From CAZPZZ01 sp964591245 (GTDB lineage Bacteria > Acidobacteriota > Vicinamibacteria > Vicinamibacterales > UBA8438), in the NCBI GenBank assembly GCA_964591245.1, contig CAZPZZ010000184.1, positions 1 through 6,956 of the forward strand: DNA of 6,956 nucleotides, written 5' to 3'. A program made the translations under genes and the position numbers. The notes under the pieces are model-generated. The model did not search any database, was not told where the DNA came from, and was given only the letters and a program-made list of their open reading frames with translations. Positions within the stretch are counted from its first letter, which is position 1. The number at the start of each line of letters is the position of its first letter. Below are positions 1 to 5,135 of this stretch, in pieces.

Positions 1-396
1 TTCATGCTTGATCAGAGGTGTACCATCCCAAAAGGTAGCGACGCAATGCCATTCCTTAGAAGCACCATCATCAGAAACAAATTCTACCTTAGCCATTCCT
101 GGTTTTTTTTCAAGCACTTTAAATCCAGTTAGAGCTCCCCAGTCTTTCCAACCAGCATAGTTATTTGAATGATAGAGTCGACGCCCTATCTTGTCCTCAA
201 AAAGTGCTTTGCCTTTAACGAAAGCTACCATGTACCCCATTTGTGCGCCTGTTTTCCAGTGGACCTCGTAGGAATCAGTTTTGATTTTAATAAATGGATC
301 TCCCTTTCCACCCTCGATGGTAACGGCAACAGCTGAACCAATTGAAAGCATAAGAAGGAACAGCGCGACAATTGTGTAGAAAAACACGTTTTTCAT
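1..396 (-). CDS. Secreted protein of unknown function, N-terminal part (runs off the window)
   Basis: An open frame of 132 codons starts at the ATG at 396 and runs off the left edge without a stop. The start is supported by a GGTAGGA Shine-Dalgarno sequence four bases upstream. Residues 1-24 form a typical Sec signal peptide: MKN, a hydrophobic core FFYTIVALFLLMLSIG, then SAVA with likely cleavage after Ala24. The mature part begins VTIEGGKGDPF and is rich in aromatic residues, Gly and Lys (for example YEVHWKTGAQMGY and WKDWGALTGF). This looks like an extracellular beta-sandwich, but I do not recognise the family. A function in carbohydrate binding or turnover would be a guess. The gene lies downstream of the FGE-fold gene on the same strand, with 180 bases between them that contain its own promoter-like element, so it is probably transcribed separately. 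Confidence 0.75.
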   Translation of the reverse strand, partial: MKNVFFYTIVALFLLMLSIGSAVAVTIEGGKGDPFIKIKTDSYEVHWKTGAQMGYMVAFVKGKALFEDKIGRRLYHSNNYAGWKDWGALTGFKVLEKKPGMAKVEFVSDDGASKEWHCVATFWDGTPLIKHE

Positions 397-457
397 AATA
401 TCCTACCATTTTTATTGGTCTGTTTAGGTTATATGTGAGTGTGTTGAAACCTCGAAG

Positions 458-487
458 ACTATATCACAACGTTCAAACATATTGCAA
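458..487 (-). promoter_or_regulatory. Candidate sigma-70 promoter for the secreted protein gene
   Basis: On the minus strand TTGCAA (482-487) and TATAGT (458-463) are separated by 18 bases. They match the -35 consensus at 4 of 6 and the -10 consensus at 5 of 6 positions. Transcription would start near 451, leaving a leader of about 55 bases before the ATG at 396. The call rests on consensus only, in A+T-rich DNA where chance matches are common. Confidence 0.35.
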
Positions 488-536
488 TTTTAATCTCTTG
501 AGATGCTGATATTTTATAGTCAAACTAACTATTAAG

Positions 537-562
537 GTAGCATACCTATTCTAAGATGCTAC
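537..562 (-). terminator. Perfect 7-bp inverted repeat just after the FGE-fold gene
   Basis: GTAGCAT (537-543) and ATGCTAC (556-562) are perfect inverted repeats with a 12-base loop, starting 14 bases past the TGA of the FGE-fold gene. No strong T-run follows on the minus strand, so it would be a weak intrinsic terminator or a 3'-end stabilising hairpin. The position right after the gene is the main support. The same hairpin is relevant to the TGA question raised in the findings. Confidence 0.3.
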
Positions 563-576
563 TCTGAGTCTTTGGC

Positions 577-1470
577 TCAGCGGAATCCAAAGGTCATATT
601 TGTCAAATGAGGCAATAAACGATTTCGATATGCTGCATGACTGTATTCAGGTCCGATATCCATGGCACCTCCACGAACTACTTTATGTGTACCTGTTACC
701 GGACCTTTAGGATTTTCTTTAGGGCTGATAGAGTAATAATTTTCATCCTCCCAATCAGCTACCCATTCTAAAACGTTCCCTCCCATATCAAAGACTCCAT
801 AGGGACTCATATCTGTTAGAAAGTAACCAACCGGAGAACTACTTGAAAATCCATCAATATGACCATCTTCAAGGTGATTATCACTAAAGTTCCCATAATT
901 CCAATTGAACTTATTACCCCAAGGGTATAGGCGCTCATCTGTTCCCCTGGCTGCTTTCTCCCATTCGGCTTCGGTCGGCAGACGCTTGCTAACCCACTGG
1001 CAATAGGCTTCTGCCTGAAACCATGTAACCCAACTGACAGGTAGGTCTGGACCATTCATTGTCCCCATTGCCCCCCAGAAATCAGGTGGGGGAACACCGG
1101 TTTTATTCATAAAATGTTGGTAACGTGCATTAGTCACCTCAAATTTATCTATATAGAAACCATCTAAATGGAGGCTGTGTGCGGGCGACTCGCCAAGTTC
1201 CACAGGCATCCCGTTTCTGCCCATAACAAATTCACTTGCCGGAATAAATACCATTACAGACTGGTCTGCTAGATGTATAATCTCATGAGTGCGAATTTCG
1301 GTGTCGTCATTGGATCGCAGAAATACAGAAGACTCCCTTGTAACTGGAGAAGTTGGAGAATTACAATTTATCAACCCAAAAGAAAGCAAACATATTATGG
1401 TCTGGAGCACATTCTTCTTGAGCCCATTCCAAATAACACAATTCAAGAAAAAAACACGGTATTTATACAT
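577..1470 (-). CDS. FGE-sulfatase/SUMF1-fold lipoprotein lacking the catalytic cysteines
   Basis: The 297-residue product has the full FGE-sulfatase signature set: MVFIPASEFVMG (73-84), FYIDKFEVTNARYQHF (105-120), the SWVTW..AEAYCQWVSKRLPTEAEW block (146-170), YPWGN (182-186), SPYGVFDMGGNVLEWVADW (222-240), VVRGG (264-268) and terminal FGFR. The start at 1470 has AAGGA six bases upstream. The N terminus is hydrophobic (about 22-34) and ends LINC, a plausible but non-ideal lipobox with Cys36, followed by a Ser/Thr/Pro linker, so the domain is probably exported and lipid-anchored. True formylglycine-generating enzymes carry two Cys a few residues after the VRGG motif; here that stretch (GGAMDIGPEYSHAAYRNR) has none. 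It is therefore unlikely to make formylglycine, and no sulfatase gene is adjacent. The stop TGA falls on the usual GFRC cysteine and is followed in frame by AKDSE and TAG (559). It probably shared an operon with the decayed sorting-domain gene upstream. Confidence 0.85.
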   Translation of the reverse strand: MYKYRVFFLNCVIWNGLKKNVLQTIICLLSFGLINCNSPTSPVTRESSVFLRSNDDTEIRTHEIIHLADQSVMVFIPASEFVMGRNGMPVELGESPAHSLHLDGFYIDKFEVTNARYQHFMNKTGVPPPDFWGAMGTMNGPDLPVSWVTWFQAEAYCQWVSKRLPTEAEWEKAARGTDERLYPWGNKFNWNYGNFSDNHLEDGHIDGFSSSSPVGYFLTDMSPYGVFDMGGNVLEWVADWEDENYYSISPKENPKGPVTGTHKVVRGGAMDIGPEYSHAAYRNRLLPHLTNMTFGFR

Positions 1471-1508
1471 CTTTCGTCCTTACTTTACTATATTCGGAAA
1501 TTTTCTTG
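1454..1508. repeat. 55-base direct repeat, left copy (contig end)
   Basis: These 55 bases are identical to 1609-1663, and this copy ends exactly where the N run begins. It contains the start codon and ribosome binding site of the FGE-fold gene. A perfect repeat abutting a gap on both sides is what two de Bruijn contigs sharing a k-mer-length overlap look like, and 55 is a common assembler k value. It is most likely not a biological duplication. Confidence 0.95.
1477..1481 (-). promoter_or_regulatory. Ribosome binding site of the FGE-fold gene
   Basis: AAGGA on the minus strand sits six bases before the ATG at 1470. This spacing selects the 1470 start over the internal TTG and GTG codons at residues 9 and 21. 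The site lies inside the 55-base sequence that recurs on the far side of the N gap. Confidence 0.6.
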
Positions 1509-1608
1509 NNNNNNNNNNNNNNNNNNNNNNNNNNNNNNNNNNNNNNNNNNNNNNNNNNNNNNNNNNNNNNNNNNNNNNNNNNNNNNNNNNNNNNNNNNNN
1601 NNNNNNNN
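1509..1608. other. Assembly gap of exactly 100 N
   Basis: One hundred consecutive Ns is a conventional placeholder for a gap of unknown size. Because both flanks end in the same 55 bases, the real sequence most likely has no gap: one repeat copy and all Ns (155 positions) should be removed. Open frames that cross this stretch on the plus strand are artefacts. Confidence 0.97.
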
Positions 1609-1663
1609 ACACGGTATTTATACATCTTTCGTCCTTACTTTACTATATTCGGAAATTTTCTTG
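1609..1663. repeat. 55-base direct repeat, right copy (contig start)
   Basis: This is the second, identical copy of 1454-1508, beginning immediately after the N run. It includes a duplicate of the FGE-fold gene's start codon (minus strand, 1623-1625) that leads straight into the gap. It also holds the TAG stop (1643-1645) of the decayed sorting-domain gene. In a collapsed sequence that stop corresponds to 1488-1490, 17 bases before the FGE-fold ATG. Confidence 0.95.
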
Positions 1664-2292
1664 TTTCTCCTGTTGAATTCCATATCCGGTCAAACTTTGA
1701 TGTGGCCTTAATTTTTTCGTCTGAGAAAATGTACCAACCCCAAAAGTGTAGAAATATATTCCGCTAGTTACTTGTTCTCCTGCTGTATTGGTACCATCCC
1801 AGTAGGCAACATGGTTTGATTAAAATATATCCTTGTCGATTGTATCCCCAAATCTAACGTATGTACAATTTTGCCTTTGGCATCGTAAATCTCGATCTTA
1901 TCTGTGACCGACTTTGACAATTGATATAGTATCCATGTCTCTGGATTAAATGGGTTAGGATAGTTCTGTGCTAGAACCGTTCGTAATGGTATGATATCTT
2001 TTAAGCTTAACTCTAGGTAAACGTATATCTGGTTAAACTTGCGGTCACTCACCAAATGTTCTAACTCTCCAGTAACCCACTGATTATCTTCGTCCTCAAC
2101 CGTGATTCTGAAAATATCCTGACATGCGATAATAGGCTGATTAGCATAGCCCATTCATACAGCTGAAAACGTATTCTTCTCAGATGGGATAGTATCCATT
2201 GTTCGCATATAGGAAAAACAACCCAAACCATATGGGATAAGAGGGGGATTACACTTCCATTTTGTTTCTTCAGTCTTTCTATGACTTGACAT
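1643..2292 (-). pseudogene. Decayed secreted-protein gene ending in a FlgD-like/T9SS-type sorting domain
   Basis: Three pieces of coding sequence line up. Piece one, from ATG 2292 to TGA 2155-2157, encodes 45 residues ending EKNTFSAV. Piece two continues in the same frame (2154-1768): MGYANQPIIACQDIFRIT, a beta-rich stretch, then VLAQNYPNPFNPETW and YQLSKSVTDKIEIYDAKG, the C-terminal sorting domain common in secreted poribacterial proteins. Near 1811-1822 the frame breaks. The expected end of the domain, HVAYWDGTNTAGEQ then GIYFYTFGVGTFSQTKK, appears in another frame and runs to TAG at 1643. The arrangement fits loss of one base or gain of two. No ribosome binding site or signal peptide precedes 2292, and a TAG lies two codons upstream, so the 5' part of the gene appears to be missing. 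With one nonsense codon and one frameshift, I read this as the remnant of a larger exported protein; sequencing error is the alternative for either lesion. Confidence 0.7.
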
Positions 2293-2294
2293 AT

Positions 2295-2311
2295 CATACT
2301 AATTGAGTATG
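2295..2311. repeat. Short perfect inverted repeat upstream of the decayed gene
   Basis: CATACT and AGTATG flank the five bases AATTG. The element sits three bases upstream of the remnant's ATG on the minus strand. It could be an old operator or leader hairpin, but a 6-bp palindrome may also arise by chance. Confidence 0.25.
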
Positions 2312-2724
2312 GTTACTCTAAAGTTATTGCAAGTTAAAATCGAAGAGTTTAAAGTGTATGCGCACGCTTAGGTGACAAAAACAGTTCAATAGCATTTTAC
2401 AACATATTATTGCCATTGATCAACTTCCATTTGAAAACCTGAGTGATCAAAATAATCTAATCATAATGTGAGTAGAGAACTTTTCTATGTTCGCAATTTA
2501 GGTCTTATTTAGCATTCTAGTAATCGAAATAGAAATCGGATATAATTCAAGGCAAAACATATTGTTTTTATATCTGGAAAATAGAAGCCTTTGCTTAATT
2601 TCCCATGTTAATTATTTAGTTTGTTACTGACATTAGTTTCAAGCCAGGTGTACTTTTGTTGGATACTCGCAGATCATTTTTTAGCCTCGAAAAAAATGGT
2701 CATTAGCAAATAATTTAAACTGTC
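2312..2724. other. Divergent intergenic region without a recognisable gene
   Basis: About 410 A+T-rich bases separate the minus-strand remnant from the plus-strand signal-anchor segment. Stops are frequent in the frames I followed, and I see no RNA gene, IS end or convincing promoter pair. TGATCAA occurs twice (near 2417 and 2444). An A/T-only 8-bp stem (about 2675-2698, CATTTTTT and AAAAAATG) is too weak to call a terminator. The missing 5' part of the sorting-domain gene may once have extended into this space, but no coding remnant is visible. Confidence 0.5.
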
Positions 2725-2943
2725 ATGGAGGATTTTGGCTTAGGAGCTAAACCAAAAATGGAAATGAGCTTAAATCAAAGCACGAGTAATAGTCAATCAG
2801 ATGTCATAATGCGGGGTAAGATTGCCCCTGTACGATGTTTGGTGATTGTCCTCATAATCTCTGTATTAATATTATTAACTTGGATTCTTGATGTTCAACC
2901 TCAAGTTGGAGGGGTGTCTTCCTCTAGCACCATGGTTAAATGA
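2725..2943 (+). CDS. Signal-anchor segment, probably the 5' part of the barrel-thioredoxin gene, cut by TGA
   Basis: The 72-codon frame has a polar Asn/Ser/Gln-rich start, then a basic residue cluster (RGKIAPVR, 30-37) and a strongly hydrophobic stretch (38-55, CLVIVLIISVLILLTWIL), followed by DVQPQVGG. This is a signal peptide or signal anchor. ATG 2809 (residue 29) would give the tidiest signal peptide; ATG 2758 has AGGAG 11 bases upstream; 2725 has no clear ribosome binding site. The TGA at 2941-2943 lies in the same frame as the barrel gene that follows, only nine codons before its first ATG. The bridging codons read ASPNLPVGG without another stop. A beta-barrel needs a signal peptide and this segment supplies it, so both parts probably form one 486-residue gene interrupted by TGA. 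Alone, the segment would be an orphan membrane peptide. Confidence 0.5.
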   Translation: MEDFGLGAKPKMEMSLNQSTSNSQSDVIMRGKIAPVRCLVIVLIISVLILLTWILDVQPQVGGVSSSSTMVK

Positions 2944-2953
2944 GCAAGTCCTA

Positions 2954-2972
2954 ATCTCCCAGTTGGGGGGAT
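2954..2972 (+). other. Stem-loop immediately downstream of the in-frame TGA
   Basis: ATCTCCC (2954-2960) pairs with GGGGGAT (2966-2972) around the loop AGTTG, giving a 7-bp stem with one G-U pair. It begins ten bases after the TGA at 2941-2943, where bacterial SECIS elements sit. It lacks the bulged U and the GGU-type loop of the E. coli element, and it covers the ATG at 2971. It may be coincidental. Confidence 0.3.
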
Positions 2973-4185
2973 GCTACTCAACGAAGAATCAAACAAACTG
3001 ACTGTTGGTGTTTCGGTTGAGCATGAAATTTTTCAGGATGCTATGAGTGGTATGACTTTAGTTTCAAGTGCCGCTGAGGAACGCACTTTTTTTCGTACTA
3101 CCTCTCTAAACTTGCACTACTACCTATCTTCACGATTGTCAGTAAACGCTGTGGTGCCTTACAAAAATATTACTTCTCCAAAGACAGATCTCAGGACAGG
3201 AATACGTTTCACCCGGAATTATTCGGGGCTTGGAGACTTCATTTTACACAACCGTTTACTGATAAACGAGCCAAAATCTGATCGAAACCCACGTTTTTGG
3301 CTCGGCTTAGGTCTAAAATTGCCAACTGGCGATTCTCGTCCAGATTGGGACTGGGGATTTGGAAATTCGCATGATCCGGTATTGCAGCCTGGTACTGGAT
3401 CGCTTGACCAGATCTTTAGTGCAGACTACCTCCAAAATTTGGGTGGCATCAGGTTATTTGGTAGTGCGCTTTACCGATTATCAGGTGGAGAAAACATACA
3501 TGATTATAAGTTTGGTAATGAATTTCAGTACACATTGGGAACAGCCTATCAACCGTTTAAAAGCGTGCAAATTTCCAGCCAGATTAATGGGATTTATACA
3601 GGACATGATTATGACAAAAGTGTTGATGTTACCAACACTGGAGGCAAATGGGTCTACTTAACGACCGGTGTCAAGTTTGGGCATACTGAGTTTGCCTATC
3701 AAGCTGACGCCCATATTCCTGTTTACAGACGCATCAACAATTCGCAACTAATCGCCAATTATGTCTTCTCACTGCGGATGTGGTATGCTTTTAATGGAAG
3801 CAATTCAACGAGAACTCTAACTGCTACAACTCGGCTTGAAGATGGAGCAACACCTGATATCAAAACGATTTCGCTGGGTGATGTCATAGAATTGGAAGAA
3901 TATCTTGTTCCTAATAAGGTTACATTGTTTGAATTCTATTCAGATACGTGTCTGTCCTGTGAAGCTCTTACTCCTATGCTACACGATTTAGTTAGATCCA
4001 GATCTGATGTCGCACTCCGAAAGATTAACATTGGTCAAAAAGGATCTCCTATTTTACAGAGGCATAATGTTACGGCAACTCCTGAAGTACGCATCTTTAA
4101 TCTGCGAAAACAGTTAGTGGGAACAGTTGTTGGCCCAGAAATCGATCTCATCCAGTTAGCAGTAGTTAAAGCATTAAATCAATAA
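2971..4185 (+). CDS. Outer-membrane-type beta-barrel with C-terminal thioredoxin domain
   Basis: The 404 residues fall into two parts. Residues 1 to about 280 look like an outer-membrane barrel: alternating polar and aromatic strands, and motifs resembling the phenol meta-pathway (MetA-like) transporter family, namely GLGDFILHNRLLI (86-98), LGLGLKLPTGDS (111-122) and LQPGTGSLDQIFS (138-150). Residues about 305-404 look like a thioredoxin fold: VTLFEFYSDTCLSC with redox pair Cys327/Cys330 and a cis-proline in ATPEVRIF (Pro371). The thioredoxin part would face the periplasm and act on thiols or disulfides; its partner is unknown. ATG 2971 is only the first ATG after the TGA at 2941: it follows GGGGGG with no spacer and gives no signal peptide. 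The intact gene probably began upstream (2725-2811). The gene ends at TAA, 128 bases before the PhyH gene. The barrel family call is moderate; the thioredoxin call is firm. Confidence 0.75.
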   Translation: MLLNEESNKLTVGVSVEHEIFQDAMSGMTLVSSAAEERTFFRTTSLNLHYYLSSRLSVNAVVPYKNITSPKTDLRTGIRFTRNYSGLGDFILHNRLLINEPKSDRNPRFWLGLGLKLPTGDSRPDWDWGFGNSHDPVLQPGTGSLDQIFSADYLQNLGGIRLFGSALYRLSGGENIHDYKFGNEFQYTLGTAYQPFKSVQISSQINGIYTGHDYDKSVDVTNTGGKWVYLTTGVKFGHTEFAYQADAHIPVYRRINNSQLIANYVFSLRMWYAFNGSNSTRTLTATTRLEDGATPDIKTISLGDVIELEEYLVPNKVTLFEFYSDTCLSCEALTPMLHDLVRSRSDVALRKINIGQKGSPILQRHNVTATPEVRIFNLRKQLVGTVVGPEIDLIQLAVVKALNQ

Positions 4186-4313
4186 CATACTATCTGCAAA
4201 AAGAAAAATCAGCCCATAGTTGGAAATAACCTTCTGATGTAGTGAATCCCAGGTTACCTTAAAATAAGGAAATATGGTCATTGGTTACAGCCCAGTTGAT
4301 ATGGATGTGAGAA

Positions 4314-5048
4314 ATGGAATTAAGCGAAGAGGACATTTGGTATTTTCGGTATAACGGTTTTTACCGATTGCCCGAACTATTAGCAGATGATTTAATTGAT
4401 CGGCTCAACGACATTACAGATGCGCAGATTTCTGGATTAGTCGAACCTATTGTCTGGGAATCCAAAAAGTCACGGACACCAGCTGCCATTCGGCGTTTAT
4501 CTAAAATAGTTGAGCGTAATCCAGCCTATCTGGAAGTTGCATCGCATCCGATTGTTCTGGATGCTCTCCAAGGAGTTTTGGGGGCAAATATCGAACTTCT
4601 AACGAACAAACATAATCATTTGATGGTTAGGCCCGCTGGTTCGTCTCCTGTACCTTGGCATAGTGGTGAGGAACTGTATGACCATCTATTAATTACGGTA
4701 ATTATTTACTTGGAAGAATCTACCCTTGATAATGGTTGTATCCGTCTTGTTCCCGGAAGTCACATGCGACCGTTTAACCGTGAACGGCGGCCCAAGCAGG
4801 GTTGTTTCCAGGAATCTGACTTTTACTGTCGTTCAGTACCAATTCCCATGCCAAAGGGTGGAGTTCTTTTATTTAACGATTCTTGTTTTCACGGTTCGGA
4901 TGAAAATAAGAGTCATCGATCTCGCCGAAGTATTACCCTCGGCTATCAGGCCCACAATGTCCACAATGTCATCAAGGAAGATCCTGAAAAAATTCTCCTT
5001 CGAGGTGAGAAAATTTATGTTGGGCACCCCCATCCATTTCCTTTTTAA
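4314..5048 (+). CDS. PhyH-family Fe(II)/2-oxoglutarate oxygenase with HxG metal site (halogenase-like)
   Basis: The 244-residue product is a phytanoyl-CoA dioxygenase (PhyH) family protein: LSEEDIWYFRYNGFYRL at the start, then NKHNHLMVRPAG, PWHSGEELYDHLLITVIIYLEE, DNGCIRLVPGSH (139-150), LLFNDSCFHGSDENKS with distal His193, and SHRSRRSITLGY with Arg204/205 for 2-oxoglutarate. The usual iron motif HxD(E) reads His116-Ser117-Gly118-Glu119. In SyrB2, CytC3, WelO5 and BesD the carboxylate is replaced by Ala or Gly, which leaves a site for halide. This protein could therefore be a halogenase; a shifted ligand (Glu119 or Glu120), a catalytically altered hydroxylase or an inactive homologue are the alternatives. 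There is no signal peptide, so it acts in the cytoplasm, unlike its exported neighbours. ATG 4314 is the first start after an in-frame TGA at 4308-4310 and has only a weak GAG upstream. Substrate unknown. Confidence 0.85.
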   Translation: MELSEEDIWYFRYNGFYRLPELLADDLIDRLNDITDAQISGLVEPIVWESKKSRTPAAIRRLSKIVERNPAYLEVASHPIVLDALQGVLGANIELLTNKHNHLMVRPAGSSPVPWHSGEELYDHLLITVIIYLEESTLDNGCIRLVPGSHMRPFNRERRPKQGCFQESDFYCRSVPIPMPKGGVLLFNDSCFHGSDENKSHRSRRSITLGYQAHNVHNVIKEDPEKILLRGEKIYVGHPHPFPF

Positions 5049-5064
5049 ACTTCAACCAAACAGT

Positions 5065-5093
5065 TTGGAATTGCGTCTAATATATGTTATAAA
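5065..5093 (+). promoter_or_regulatory. Candidate sigma-70 promoter for the beta-propeller gene pair
   Basis: TTGGAA (5065-5070) and TATAAA (5088-5093) are separated by 17 bases, matching 4 of 6 and 5 of 6 consensus positions. The predicted start near 5100 gives a leader of about 36 bases that contains the ribosome binding site. It lies in the 87-base spacer after the PhyH gene, so the beta-propeller genes may be transcribed independently of PhyH. Confidence 0.45.
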
Positions 5094-5126
5094 TGAGATT
5101 AATAACAGTTCATGAGTAGAAGCTGA

Positions 5127-5132
5127 AGAGGA
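5127..5132 (+). promoter_or_regulatory. Ribosome binding site of the first beta-propeller gene
   Basis: AGAGGA lies three bases before ATG 5136 (GAGG four bases before). It supports the 5136 start, which also begins a clear signal peptide. Confidence 0.55.
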
Positions 5133-5135
5133 CCT

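Noticed and set aside
816..1055. 79-codon minus-strand frame within the FGE-fold gene
   Set aside because: It is an alternative frame of the conserved FGE core, with no independent support.
1273..1767. Plus-strand open frames crossing the N run (also 1289-1711)
   Set aside because: They exist only because Ns hide stops and the 55-base contig overlap is written twice; they lie antisense to the FGE-fold gene and have no motif.
2061..2297. 78-codon minus-strand frame starting at 2297
   Set aside because: It is a shifted reading of the sorting-domain remnant. The frame from 2292 continues directly into the recognisable domain, while this one ends in it without any motif.
2675..2698. Possible terminator or hairpin CATTTTTT...AAAAAATG in the intergenic region
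   Set aside because: The stem is almost purely A/T with an 8-base loop and no gene ends nearby on either strand, so it is expected by chance in A+T-rich DNA.
3359..3661. 100-codon plus-strand frame inside the barrel gene, and 4726-5115 overlapping the PhyH gene
   Set aside because: Both are out-of-frame shadows of genes with clear motifs; 4726-5115 only extends past the PhyH stop by chance and has no ribosome binding site or family signature.
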